Assembly (NCBI GenBank): GCA_965227095.1
Contig: CBDDFL010000002.1
Coordinates: forward strand, 930,001 to 994,000
Origin: JANQMY01 sp965227095
GTDB lineage: Bacteria > Pseudomonadota > Alphaproteobacteria > JANQMY01
Reading direction: 5' to 3'
Length of the DNA: 64,000 bases
The position numbers and the translations under genes were made by a program. The stretch's first letter is position 1; every line of letters begins with the position of its first letter. The notes under the pieces were generated by a model. The model did not search any database. It saw nothing but the letters and a program-made list of their open reading frames with translations, and was not told the origin of the DNA. Of the stretch, positions 35,285 to 44,618 are shown piece after piece.

Positions 35285-36700
35285 TTGATCCCCCTACGGA
35301 CTTATGACGGAAAGAAAATTGCAGTATTTGGCCTAGCACGCTCCGGATTGGCGGCGGTTGAAGCCTTGCTCGAAGGAGGCGCGAGTGTTGTTGCGTGGGA
35401 CGATAGCGAAACTCAAAGAAGTCAAGCGGCGGAACTAGGCGCTTTAATTTCCAATCTTTATGACGAAGACTGGTCGCAGATTGATGCCTGCGTTCTCAGC
35501 CCCGGCATTCCTCTGACCCATCCGGCACCTCATGCCATCGTCCTGAAGGCCCAGGAAAACAAAGTCGAGATCGTTGGAGACCTTGAACTTCTAGAAAAAG
35601 AACGCCTGTCGATATCGAAACCACCCGCTTTAGTGTGCTTGACGGGGACCAACGGCAAATCGACAACAACGTCGCTGGTAGGGCACATCCTCCAGGAAGC
35701 GGGCGTGCCCACGGAAGTCGGCGGTAACATTGGCGAACCCGCTTTGGCGCTAAAGCAATTTCGTAATGGCCGTCAAACCTATGTTCTTGAAGTATCGTCT
35801 TACCAGTTGGACCTCACCCCGAGCTTGAAACCAAATATTGCGGTTTTGCTCAATATCTCCCCGGATCATTTGGACCGCCACGGCGGTATGGATGGATATG
35901 TGTCCAGCAAACGCAAAATTTTCGCGAACCAAGGCACGGGCGACACCGCGATCGTCAGCGTCGATGATCCCTATTCGGCTGAAATTTGCACGGACCTATC
36001 GCGGGCAGGCGGTGTAACGGTCGTTCCCATCTCGGTGGGCAAAACACTCAGTAAAGGCGTGTTTGTTGTCGACGGTATTTTGTTTGACGGATTCGAGACG
36101 CCCTCGGTTGAAGTGCTTGATCTGCATGAATGCCCGAATTTGCGAGGTGAGCACAACTGGCAGAATGCGGCGGCCGCTTACGCAGTGGCGCGGTCACAAA
36201 ATCTTGCCCGTGATTCCGTCATACGAGGCCTAAAGTCTTTCAAGGGGCTTGCGCATCGCATGGAGAATGTTGGCCAACTCAATCAAGTGAAATTTGTGAA
36301 CGACTCCAAAGCAACGAATGTCGATGCCGCACGCCACGCCTTATCTTCTTTTGACGATATTTATTGGATCGTTGGCGGGCGGAGCAAAACCAACTCCCTA
36401 AGCGAGTTGGAGCCCCTTATGCCGCGCGTGAAACACGCCTACCTCATCGGCGAATCCGCGGATGCGTTTTCTCACGCGCTTGCCGGTAAAACAAACAACG
36501 TCATATCTGGAGATCTTGCGAGTGCCGTTGTGACGGCATATCGCGATGCCGCGCGAGAAAATTTGACGGATCCGGTGGTCCTCCTGTCTCCGGCTTGTGC
36601 GTCTTTTGACCAGTTCAAAGACTTTGAAGCGCGTGGCGATCATTTTCGCAAAATCGTTGAAGAACTCATCAATCAAGAATCGGGAGGGGCTGCTGCATGA
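35285..36700 (+). CDS. murD: UDP-MurNAc-L-alanine D-glutamate ligase MurD
   Basis: A 471-residue Mur ligase that adds D-Glu to UDP-MurNAc-L-Ala. N-terminal IAVFGLARSGLAAVEAL, ATP loop GTNGKSTTTSL near residue 120 and HRMENVG in the central part are family marks. Its start is a TTG at 35285, decided by GAGG eight bases upstream and by the normal N-terminus. The stop overlaps ftsW by four bases. Confidence 0.95.
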   Translation: MIPLRTYDGKKIAVFGLARSGLAAVEALLEGGASVVAWDDSETQRSQAAELGALISNLYDEDWSQIDACVLSPGIPLTHPAPHAIVLKAQENKVEIVGDLELLEKERLSISKPPALVCLTGTNGKSTTTSLVGHILQEAGVPTEVGGNIGEPALALKQFRNGRQTYVLEVSSYQLDLTPSLKPNIAVLLNISPDHLDRHGGMDGYVSSKRKIFANQGTGDTAIVSVDDPYSAEICTDLSRAGGVTVVPISVGKTLSKGVFVVDGILFDGFETPSVEVLDLHECPNLRGEHNWQNAAAAYAVARSQNLARDSVIRGLKSFKGLAHRMENVGQLNQVKFVNDSKATNVDAARHALSSFDDIYWIVGGRSKTNSLSELEPLMPRVKHAYLIGESADAFSHALAGKTNNVISGDLASAVVTAYRDAARENLTDPVVLLSPACASFDQFKDFEARGDHFRKIVEELINQESGGAAA

Positions 36701-37836
36701 ACACCGTTCCACGCACAGATCGCTCCATGATTGGTCAATGGTGGTGGACTGTTGACCGTGTCTCTCTTCTTGTCATTTTTACGCTCATTTTGGGGGGCGT
36801 CGTCTTTTCAATGGCGGCAAGCCCACCTGTCGCTCACCGGCTTGATCTTCCCTCGTTTCATTTTGTGTATCGGCAGATCCTGTTTGTTGTGCCCACCCTT
36901 ATCTGTCTTGTTGGGTTTTCGTTACTGGGAACCCGGGGGGTCAGACGTGCCGCAGCCCTTATCTTTCTAGGCGGCATGTTTTTAATGGTATTGACCTTGT
37001 TGATAGGGGCGGAAGTGAAGGGCGCGACTCGTTGGATCTCCATTGGGTCTTTCACGCTTCAACCGTCGGAATTTGTGAAACCCGCTTTTGTTGTACTGGC
37101 CGCCTGGTTTTTTGCCGAAGGGAAGCGCAACGAAACCATTCCAGGTAACGCGCTCTCCGCGGGCCTGTTTGGTTTGTTCTTAGGCCTTCTTGTTCTGCAG
37201 CCAGATTTTGGCCAAGCCATATTGGTATCTCTTGTTTGGGGCACCATGTTTTTCCTCGCCGGGGTGTCCTGGCCTTGGATAATCGGTTTGGGCTCGGTTG
37301 GCGTTGCCGGATTATTCGTCGCCTATCAATTGGTGCCGCATGTTTCGAGCCGTGTTGATCGCTTCCTTTTTCCAGAGTCCGGCGACACCTATCAAGTGGA
37401 CAAGGCATTGGAAGCTTTCACTCATGGCGGTGTTCTGGGCAAAGGGCCTGGCGAGGGCCGGATCAAGGATATAATACCCGACGCGCATACCGACTTTATT
37501 TTCGCCGTCCTTGCGGAAGAATACGGCCTCATTCTTTGTCTTTTCATCGTCGTTTTGTTCGCGGTGATTGTTATCCGTGCATTCGCCCGTGCGCTTGAAG
37601 AGGTGGATGAGTTTTCTTACATCGCGTCTTGCGGCCTGGCCGCATTGTTCGGATACCAAGCAATAATCAATATGGCGGTGAATCTGAATTTGGTTCCTGC
37701 GAAAGGTATGACGCTGCCATTCTTGTCTTATGGCGGGTCATCTCTTCTGTCTCTTTCGATCACTATGGGCATGCTACTCGCGCTGACCCGGCGCAGAAGT
37801 ACGTTTGCGGCCCTTCAAATGTCGGTTAGGCGATGA
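36697..37836 (+). CDS. ftsW: septal peptidoglycan glycosyltransferase FtsW
   Basis: A 379-residue SEDS-family polytopic protein with about ten membrane helices. Family motifs include GATRWISIGSFTLQPSEFVKP, read here as the WI-x-G and QPSE parts with the catalytic-region Glu/Asp that follows, and the C-terminal LPFLSYGGSSLLS. It polymerises lipid II into glycan at the septum with FtsI. It sits between murD and murG with four-base overlaps on both sides. Confidence 0.95.
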   Translation: MNTVPRTDRSMIGQWWWTVDRVSLLVIFTLILGGVVFSMAASPPVAHRLDLPSFHFVYRQILFVVPTLICLVGFSLLGTRGVRRAAALIFLGGMFLMVLTLLIGAEVKGATRWISIGSFTLQPSEFVKPAFVVLAAWFFAEGKRNETIPGNALSAGLFGLFLGLLVLQPDFGQAILVSLVWGTMFFLAGVSWPWIIGLGSVGVAGLFVAYQLVPHVSSRVDRFLFPESGDTYQVDKALEAFTHGGVLGKGPGEGRIKDIIPDAHTDFIFAVLAEEYGLILCLFIVVLFAVIVIRAFARALEEVDEFSYIASCGLAALFGYQAIINMAVNLNLVPAKGMTLPFLSYGGSSLLSLSITMGMLLALTRRRSTFAALQMSVRR

Positions 37837-39020
37837 GTAACGACGCAACGACCAGCCAATCCCCTATTGTTATTGCTGCCGGTGGAACCGGGGGACATCT
37901 GTTTCCGGCTCAGGCCCTTGCTTCGGAATTGCAGCGCCGTGGGCGAAAACTCATCTTAATAACCGATAATCGCGGCGAGAATTTTGCTCAAAGCTTTCCG
38001 GGTGCCGACATCATGCATATCCGCGCAGCAACATTTGCGGGCGCAGGGGTCTTGGGCCGCTTGAAGGCTGGCATGAAAATCGTTCTGGGCATTTTCGATG
38101 CTTTCCGCATTTTGCGACAGCAGTCTCCTAAGGTCGTGATTGGCTTTGGCGGTTACCCGTCCTTTCCAACCATGGTGGCGGCCATGTTGTGTGGTGTGCG
38201 GCGCTGTGTGCATGAACAGAATGCGATCCTTGGCCGTGTCAATCGAGTCATCGCCACGCGGATCAATTTGATCGCCTCTACCTTTGGCGAGTTCGAGGAT
38301 GTGTCGGCCACGGTGAATGAAAAGGTCGTGGTGACCGGGAATCCGTTAAGGGATCCGGTGATCGTCCGTGCGGGAGCCGACTACCCCGAAATCTCTGACG
38401 ACTCGGAACTTCACCTATTGGTGTTTGGTGGTAGTCAGGGGGCTCGCATTTTAAGCGATATTCTGCCGGAAGCCGTCGATCGATTACCGGCAAGCATGAA
38501 GTCGCGTTTGCGTGTCGTTCAGCAATGCCGCCCAGAGGACGAAAGCCGTGTTGTGGAAGCTTATCGGGATGCAGGCATTCAGGCTGAAGTCGCTGCATTT
38601 TTCACGGACATGGCGGACCGGCTGGTCAAAGCCCATCTGATTGTCTGCCGGTCGGGTGCGGGTACAGTGTGTGAAATCGCGGCTATTGGACGCCCAGCGA
38701 TTTTTGTGCCCCTGCCGACAGCAATGGATGATCATCAAACTGTCAACGCGTCTTTCCTTGCGGGGGCCGGTGGAGGTTGGATGGTCGCGCAGAAAAACAT
38801 GACGGCGGACAATCTGGCCGAAAAGATTCAAGAGTTGTTTGAGTACCCTCAGCTCCTGAAGGATGCGGCATCGAAAGCCGTTGCGCTGGGGCGGGTTGGG
38901 GCCGCTGAACATCTAGCTGATGTTCTCGAGGCGGTTGAAGCCCGCCGACCAATCGATCGCGTGAAGCGTCCGATCCCGGGCGCGCACCAGATATCATCGA
39001 CAACGCCAGTGGGGAACTGA
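37833..39020 (+). CDS. murG: lipid II synthase MurG
   Basis: A 395-residue GT28 glycosyltransferase that adds GlcNAc to lipid I on the inner face of the membrane. GGTGGHLFPAQALA near residue 14 and FGGYPSFP are the lipid-binding and glycine-rich loops; VFGGSQGARI and CRSGAGTVCEIAAIGRPAIFVP bracket the UDP-GlcNAc site (read in parts). Overlaps ftsW by four bases and murC by one. The last 20 residues are a short extension beyond the usual end. Confidence 0.95.
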   Translation: MSNDATTSQSPIVIAAGGTGGHLFPAQALASELQRRGRKLILITDNRGENFAQSFPGADIMHIRAATFAGAGVLGRLKAGMKIVLGIFDAFRILRQQSPKVVIGFGGYPSFPTMVAAMLCGVRRCVHEQNAILGRVNRVIATRINLIASTFGEFEDVSATVNEKVVVTGNPLRDPVIVRAGADYPEISDDSELHLLVFGGSQGARILSDILPEAVDRLPASMKSRLRVVQQCRPEDESRVVEAYRDAGIQAEVAAFFTDMADRLVKAHLIVCRSGAGTVCEIAAIGRPAIFVPLPTAMDDHQTVNASFLAGAGGGWMVAQKNMTADNLAEKIQELFEYPQLLKDAASKAVALGRVGAAEHLADVLEAVEARRPIDRVKRPIPGAHQISSTTPVGN

Positions 39021-40441
39021 TGCGAACACTTCCCTTTGACATTGGCACCATTCATTTTGTCGGTATCGGTGGTATTGGCATGAGCGGTATCGCGGAGGTC
39101 ATGCACAATCTTGGCTACGCGGTCCAGGGCAGTGATCTCTCGGAAAATGCCAATGTAGTGCGTCTCAAGGAACTAGGCATTCCTATATTCGTTGGGCAGC
39201 GCGCGGAGAATCTGGGGTCTGCCTCGGTTGTTGTGGTGTCCTCGGCCATTCAGGAAGACAACGCCGAATATCTTGCGGCGCATGAGCGCCACCTCCCGAT
39301 TGTGCGCCGCGCCGAGATGCTTGCGGAACTGATGCGGTTCAAGTGGTCGGTCGCGATTGGGGGAACGCACGGCAAAACCACGACGACGTCTCTTGTGGCA
39401 GCGTTGTTTGACGGCGCTGGTATGGACCCCACCGTGATTAATGGGGGCATTATCAACGCCTATGGCACCAACGCCCGTAAAGGAGAGGGCGAATGGATGG
39501 TGGTCGAGGCAGATGAAAGCGATGGGTCCTTTGTGCGCTTACCTGCCACAGTCGGAATTGTTACCAATATCGACCCAGAACATATGGACCATTACGGAAG
39601 CTTGGAAGAGCTTCATCGGTCGTTTCAGAATTTCATAGAAAACATTCCGTTCTACGGTTTCGCCGTCATGTGCATCGACCATCCAGAGGTCCAGGCCATG
39701 ATCGGCCGTGTGCGGGACAAGCGGATCATCACCTACGGTTTAAGCCCGCAAGCGGATGTTCGGGCAGAGAATTTGGTGTTGGAGAAAGACGGCGCGCGTT
39801 TTGATGTGACGGCCGTTAATCGGATTACGAACGAGACGAAGAAGGTCGAAGGGCTGCATTTGCCAATGCCGGGCAATCACAATGTGCAGAATTCTCTCGC
39901 CGCGATTGCTGTCGCCCTAGAGATGGATGTCTCGCCGGACCAAATCCGTACCGCATTGAAGAACTTCGGCGGTGTTAAACGGCGTTTCACCAAAACAGGT
40001 GAGTGGAATGGTGTCACGATCATTGATGATTATGGTCACCACCCAGTGGAAATCGCATCGGTTTTAGACGCTGCCCGCCAATCATTAGACGGAAACCTGG
40101 TTGCAGTGGTTCAGCCTCACCGTTATTCCCGCTTGCGGGATTTGTTTGACGATTTTTGCACCTGTTTCAACGATGCCGACTCGGTTGTCGTCACGCCGGT
40201 CTATCCAGCCGGCGAACAGCCGATTGAAGGGTTTGATCGCGACGGATTGGTGGAGGGCTTGCGTGCGCACGGACATCGCCACGTGGTGGCGCTGGAAGGC
40301 GAAGATCAGTTGCCATCAGTGATCGCCGAATTGTGCGACCCGGGCGACGTGGTTGTGTGTTTGGGGGCTGGATCGATCACCGTGTGGGCGAACGCGCTGC
40401 CCGGACAATTGCACCAGCTCTCTCAGCAGGAGCACTCCTGA
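39020..40441 (+). CDS. murC: UDP-MurNAc L-alanine ligase MurC
   Basis: A 473-residue Mur ligase that starts the stem peptide. N-terminal HFVGIGGIGMSGIAEVM, ATP loop GGTHGKTTTTS near residue 113 and the central NGGIINAYGTN are family motifs; DDYGHHPVEI lies in the C-terminal half. It overlaps the murG stop by one base (TGATG) and murB in the same way, so the three are translationally coupled. Confidence 0.96.
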   Translation: MRTLPFDIGTIHFVGIGGIGMSGIAEVMHNLGYAVQGSDLSENANVVRLKELGIPIFVGQRAENLGSASVVVVSSAIQEDNAEYLAAHERHLPIVRRAEMLAELMRFKWSVAIGGTHGKTTTTSLVAALFDGAGMDPTVINGGIINAYGTNARKGEGEWMVVEADESDGSFVRLPATVGIVTNIDPEHMDHYGSLEELHRSFQNFIENIPFYGFAVMCIDHPEVQAMIGRVRDKRIITYGLSPQADVRAENLVLEKDGARFDVTAVNRITNETKKVEGLHLPMPGNHNVQNSLAAIAVALEMDVSPDQIRTALKNFGGVKRRFTKTGEWNGVTIIDDYGHHPVEIASVLDAARQSLDGNLVAVVQPHRYSRLRDLFDDFCTCFNDADSVVVTPVYPAGEQPIEGFDRDGLVEGLRAHGHRHVVALEGEDQLPSVIAELCDPGDVVVCLGAGSITVWANALPGQLHQLSQQEHS

Positions 40442-41382
40442 TGAACCTGCAGATGGAGGAAAGATACGATTGGATTCCTAAGGACTTAGCGAGCCGTGTT
40501 GAAGTAAATTTTCCGCTTGCGCCGGTCACTTGGTTTCGTGTCGGCGGACTGGCTCAGATAATGTTCCGGCCAAAGACAATCCCGGAGCTTGTGCAGTTTG
40601 TGCAGGCCATCCCATCTGAGCTTTCGCGGGTTCCGGTTGGTGTTGGTTCCAATCTGCTGGTTCGCGATGGCGGCATTCCCGGCGTGGTTATTCGTCTTGC
40701 CGGGGACTTTGCGTCGATCGAACTGCAAACAGGCAACCGTGTGAGGGCTGGTGCGGCGGCGCTGGATGTTGCGGTTGCACGGTTCGCCGCAAAAGGCGGA
40801 ATTGCGGGGCTGGAGTTTTTGAGAGGAATTCCAGGGACAATTGGCGGCGCCTTGCGTATGAACGCCGGTGCCTACGGCCGGGAAACCAAAGATGTTTTGG
40901 TGGAAGCGACAGCGATAGATCGCTTTGGCGGTGTGCACCGTCTTTCGCTCTCTGATCTCAAATATAGCTACCGCCATAGCGGTGCGGATGCAGATCTCAT
41001 TTTTGTCGAAGCGGTGCTGCAGGGTGAGCCCGGAGACGCCGACGAAATCGCCCAACGCATGAACGACATCACAGATGCGCGGGAAGCGTCCCAACCAGTT
41101 AAAAGCCGAACGGGTGGCAGCACCTTTAAGAACCCTCCAGCCGACCAGTCGGGTGGTCGCCGCGCATGGGAACTAATTGATGAAGCCGGTTGCCGTGGGT
41201 TGACAGTCGGAGATGCGCAAGTATCCGAGCAGCACTGCAATTTTTTAATCAATCTTGGCAACGCATCATCGAAGGATCTTGAGACATTAGGTGAAGAAGT
41301 GCGGCAGCGTGTGAAAGACAAGACCGGTGTGGCGCTTGAGTGGGAAATCAAGCGGCTGGGTCAGGAGAGCGATGATGAGTAA
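40441..41382 (+). CDS. murB: UDP-N-acetylenolpyruvoylglucosamine reductase MurB
   Basis: A 313-residue FAD/NADPH enzyme completing UDP-MurNAc. VTWFRVGGLAQ, VGVGSNLLVRDGGIPGVVIR and GIPGTIGGALRMNAGAYG form the FAD-binding domain; the catalytic Ser lies in GGSTFKNP and the general acid region in SEQHCNFLIN. I chose the ATG at 40441, which overlaps the murC stop by one base. A longer frame from 40333 would lie within murC and has no ribosome site. Confidence 0.95.
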   Translation: MNLQMEERYDWIPKDLASRVEVNFPLAPVTWFRVGGLAQIMFRPKTIPELVQFVQAIPSELSRVPVGVGSNLLVRDGGIPGVVIRLAGDFASIELQTGNRVRAGAAALDVAVARFAAKGGIAGLEFLRGIPGTIGGALRMNAGAYGRETKDVLVEATAIDRFGGVHRLSLSDLKYSYRHSGADADLIFVEAVLQGEPGDADEIAQRMNDITDAREASQPVKSRTGGSTFKNPPADQSGGRRAWELIDEAGCRGLTVGDAQVSEQHCNFLINLGNASSKDLETLGEEVRQRVKDKTGVALEWEIKRLGQESDDE

Positions 41383-42313
41383 ATCGGACCAAAAATATTC
41401 GCGCGTAGCCGTTCTCATGGGAGGATGGTCTTCAGAGCGCGAGGTCAGCCTTGTTAGCGGTAAGGCATGCGCGTCCGCTCTTGGGGAGGCGGGGTACGAT
41501 GTCGTCGAAATCGACGCCGGTCGCGATGTGTCCGAACAAATTAAGGCTGCACGGCCCGACGTAGTCTTCAACGCATTGCATGGCCCATGGGGCGAAGATG
41601 GGTGTGTCCAAGGCCTCCTAGAAGTGATGGGCATTCCGTATACCCATTCGGGCGTGTTGGCGTCGTCCATCGCCATGGACAAAGAAAAAGCCAAATATAT
41701 TTTCCGCGCGGTCGGGCTGCCGTGCGCTGACAGCATTGTAATTCCACGCGGCGATTGTCTGACGCAGACCGATATTGCGGCGCCCTATGTGGTCAAGCCG
41801 GTAAATGAAGGATCCAGTGTGGGGGTGTACCTTGTCCGTCCAGGCGACAATCTTCCCCCACCAGACTTTGATGCTGAGAACGAAGCCGCGACGGACTTGG
41901 TGATGGTGGAGCAGTTTGTGCCGGGCCGCGAACTCACCGTGTCGGTGATGGGCGACCGCGCGCTTGCGGTTACAGAGATTCATCAGGATGCGACATTCTA
42001 CGATTATCATTCCAAGTACTCTCCGGGTGGTTCACGCCACACCGTACCGGCGGAACTACCCAACAGCGTGTCGCAAGCCGCTTTGGATATGAGCCTGGTT
42101 GCCCACAATGCCTTGGGGTGTCGCGGTGTGTCGCGCGCTGATTTTCGGTATGACGACACGGGCGAAGGTGATGGCCGGTTGGTTCTGCTGGAAGTGAACA
42201 CGCAGCCCGGTATGACGCCTACATCTCTCGTTCCCGAGCAGGCCGCTCATGTAGGAATCAGTTTTCCTGAATTAGTTCAATGGATAACGGAGGACGCCTC
42301 ATGTTCTCGGTAA
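41372..42313 (+). CDS. ddl: D-alanine-D-alanine ligase
   Basis: A 313-residue ATP-grasp enzyme that makes the dipeptide for MurF. VLMGGWSSEREVSL at the start, NALHGPWGEDG, the ATP-binding VVKPVNEGSSVGV and the Mg-binding EVNTQPGMTPTSLVPEQA are the family marks. GGAG precedes a double ATG (41372 and 41375); either can be the start. It overlaps the end of murB by about ten bases and ends 13 bases inside ftsQ. Confidence 0.95.
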   Translation: MMSKSDQKYSRVAVLMGGWSSEREVSLVSGKACASALGEAGYDVVEIDAGRDVSEQIKAARPDVVFNALHGPWGEDGCVQGLLEVMGIPYTHSGVLASSIAMDKEKAKYIFRAVGLPCADSIVIPRGDCLTQTDIAAPYVVKPVNEGSSVGVYLVRPGDNLPPPDFDAENEAATDLVMVEQFVPGRELTVSVMGDRALAVTEIHQDATFYDYHSKYSPGGSRHTVPAELPNSVSQAALDMSLVAHNALGCRGVSRADFRYDDTGEGDGRLVLLEVNTQPGMTPTSLVPEQAAHVGISFPELVQWITEDASCSR

Positions 42314-43215
42314 AGAAGAAACGCGGAACAAAGAAGACCAAGTCAAAATCGCTTGGAGCAATTCACCTTGGTCCATCGCGTGCACGGACGACAAAAAAGA
42401 ACCGTGGCCGTTGGTGGAAGGATTTACGTCGTTCTGCTTACGGATACCGTCCCATCGCTGCACTGACGATCTGTGTCTTCGTTGCCGGTGGGGTCTATGC
42501 CGCATTCGCTGGCGGACATGTCTCGCGCTTGGGGGACGCCATTGCGCAGGGTTTTGACTCGCAACTTCAGTCGATGGGAGTCCGTGTCGAGAGTATTGTG
42601 CTTGTTGGGAGAAAAAATTCGGACATTGAAGCAATAAAGCGCGCAATCGCTCTTGAGCACGCTGACTCAATGTTGAATGTTAATACTAAAGTGATTCGCC
42701 AAAGGTTGTTAGAATTGGGCTGGGTTGAAGAAGCGACCGTGCAGCGGCTGCTGCCTAATCGCATCAACGTAACGATTGTGGAACGGAAACCGTTTGCTGT
42801 TTGGCAGTTGAACGGCACGTTTCGCCTGGTCGATTCGCAAGGCACAATCATTTCCGGCGCGAATGCTAAATTGTTTTCCAACCTCCCGCTGATTGTTGGC
42901 AAGGGTGCTAATCTTCATGCAGCGCAATTACAGGACGCGCTTGCTCCGTATCCAGAAATTAGAAGTCGTGTGCGCGCCGCGGTTCGCATTGGAGAGCGTC
43001 GCTGGAACTTGCGCTTGGCCTCTGGTGTGGATGTTCGATTGCCTGAGGGCGCGTTGGACCGTTCTTTACGCGAGCTCTCCATTTTGGAAGCGGAAACACG
43101 GTTGCTGGTGCGGGATATCCGCGCGCTTGATTTGCGCTTCCCCGACCGTCTTATCATTCAGACAAAAGATGGTGCGCTGACGGAACTAGGTCAGCTTTCC
43201 GGCAAGGAGACCTAG
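42301..43215 (+). CDS. ftsQ: cell division protein FtsQ
   Basis: A 304-residue bitopic protein. A long basic cytoplasmic tail (residues 1-45, KKKRGTKKTKSK) is followed by one membrane helix (about 52-72), a POTRA domain (VRVESIVLVGRKNSDIEAIKRAI, read in part) and the beta domain with LGWVEEATVQRLLPNRINV. FtsQ links early and late division proteins in the periplasm. The start at 42301 has GGAGG ten bases upstream and lies within the ddl end; ftsA starts with the next base after its stop. Confidence 0.94.
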   Translation: MFSVKKKRGTKKTKSKSLGAIHLGPSRARTTKKNRGRWWKDLRRSAYGYRPIAALTICVFVAGGVYAAFAGGHVSRLGDAIAQGFDSQLQSMGVRVESIVLVGRKNSDIEAIKRAIALEHADSMLNVNTKVIRQRLLELGWVEEATVQRLLPNRINVTIVERKPFAVWQLNGTFRLVDSQGTIISGANAKLFSNLPLIVGKGANLHAAQLQDALAPYPEIRSRVRAAVRIGERRWNLRLASGVDVRLPEGALDRSLRELSILEAETRLLVRDIRALDLRFPDRLIIQTKDGALTELGQLSGKET

Positions 43216-44520
43216 ATGGCCTCGGTGATCGGAACGCAGACCCTTCGCGATAAGTTGGTGAGCTCTGGCCGACAAGGCGTCGTCGCCGCTCTAGATATTG
43301 GGACGTCAAAAGTTTCGTGCTTTATCGCGCGACTTGAGAAGAACGGCGAGAACGATAATGGCGTTGTTCGGGTCGTCGGGATCGGGCACCAAGTATCGCG
43401 CGGTGTGAAATCTGGTGCCGTTGTCGATATGGACGCCGCCGAAGAAGCCATTCGGTCAGCGGTAGATGCTGCCGAGCGGATGGCGGGCGTGACGGTGCGC
43501 CATGTGATCGTCAATCTCACGAGTTCAACGCTCGCAAGTCACTCTGTATCTGTCGATGTTTCCATCGCTGGCCACGAAGTGCGCGAGCAAGATTTGCGCC
43601 GTGTGCTGCATCATGGGCAGGCGCAGGCGATTTTGCCGGACCGGCAGGTCATACACGCGATCCCGGTCGGATACAGCATTGATGGAAGCCGGGGTATTCG
43701 TGACCCGCGCGGCATGTATGGCGATCGGTTAGGCGTCAACATGAATGTGGTGACCGCCGCGCTTGGGCCCATGAGGAATCTGGCGATCTGTGTTGAACGC
43801 TGCCACTTGGAAATAGCGAGCTTTGTTGTCTCGCCCTATGCAAGCGGACTTGCCTGCTTAGTTGAAGACGAAATGGATTTGGGTGTCACCTGCATCGACC
43901 TTGGCGGCGGCACGACCTCTATATCTGTTTTCTTTGAAGGCAATCTTCTTTTTGCCGACGTCATTCCCGTCGGTGGTCAGCATGTGACAAATGATATTGC
44001 GCGAGGGCTCTCAACTCCGGTGACGCATGCAGAGCGGATGAAGACGCTTTACGGCAGCGCGCTTGCCAGTCAGTCTGATGATCGTGAGACAATAACGGTC
44101 CCTCAGGTGGGTGAAGATGAGGATGGCGCAACCACGCAAATCCCGCGCTCCATGCTCACGCGCATAATTCAACCGCGTTTAGAAGAAACATTTGAACTTG
44201 TGAATGACCGCCTCAATCAAAGTGGGGTGGCATCGGTTGCCGGGCGCCGTGTGGTGCTCACAGGGGGCGGCAGTCAGATGAACGGCATCGAACTGCTGGC
44301 AAGCCGCATTCTTGAAAAACGCGTCCGATTCGGGAGTCCGATTCGGATCGTCGGATTAGCGGAAGCCACTGGTGGTCCAGCTTTTTCTGCTTGTTGTGGA
44401 CTTTTAGGTTTTTCCGCGCGTGCACCCGCGGAAGTGATGGAAATGGAACGGGCGCCCGAACGGGCCGCTCAGTCCGGTCGGTTTGCGCGTATAGGTCGTT
44501 GGCTCAAGGAAAGTTTTTGA
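43216..44520 (+). CDS. ftsA: cell division protein FtsA
   Basis: A 434-residue actin-like ATPase that tethers FtsZ to the membrane. VVAALDIGTSKVSCFIA is phosphate loop 1, IDLGGGTTSISVF loop 2, and VVLTGGGSQMNGI the adenosine motif. The C-terminal end RIGRWLKESF is the amphipathic membrane-targeting helix. AAGGAG lies six bases before the ATG, which follows the ftsQ stop directly. Confidence 0.96.
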   Translation: MASVIGTQTLRDKLVSSGRQGVVAALDIGTSKVSCFIARLEKNGENDNGVVRVVGIGHQVSRGVKSGAVVDMDAAEEAIRSAVDAAERMAGVTVRHVIVNLTSSTLASHSVSVDVSIAGHEVREQDLRRVLHHGQAQAILPDRQVIHAIPVGYSIDGSRGIRDPRGMYGDRLGVNMNVVTAALGPMRNLAICVERCHLEIASFVVSPYASGLACLVEDEMDLGVTCIDLGGGTTSISVFFEGNLLFADVIPVGGQHVTNDIARGLSTPVTHAERMKTLYGSALASQSDDRETITVPQVGEDEDGATTQIPRSMLTRIIQPRLEETFELVNDRLNQSGVASVAGRRVVLTGGGSQMNGIELLASRILEKRVRFGSPIRIVGLAEATGGPAFSACCGLLGFSARAPAEVMEMERAPERAAQSGRFARIGRWLKESF

Positions 44521-44618
44521 ATGCAAAACACAAAGAAAAATACGCCGGTGTCTAGAATCACCAGGCAATATCCACCCCGAGGCGAGTTGTCACTCTCAAG
44601 AGATAACCGGAGGCAATC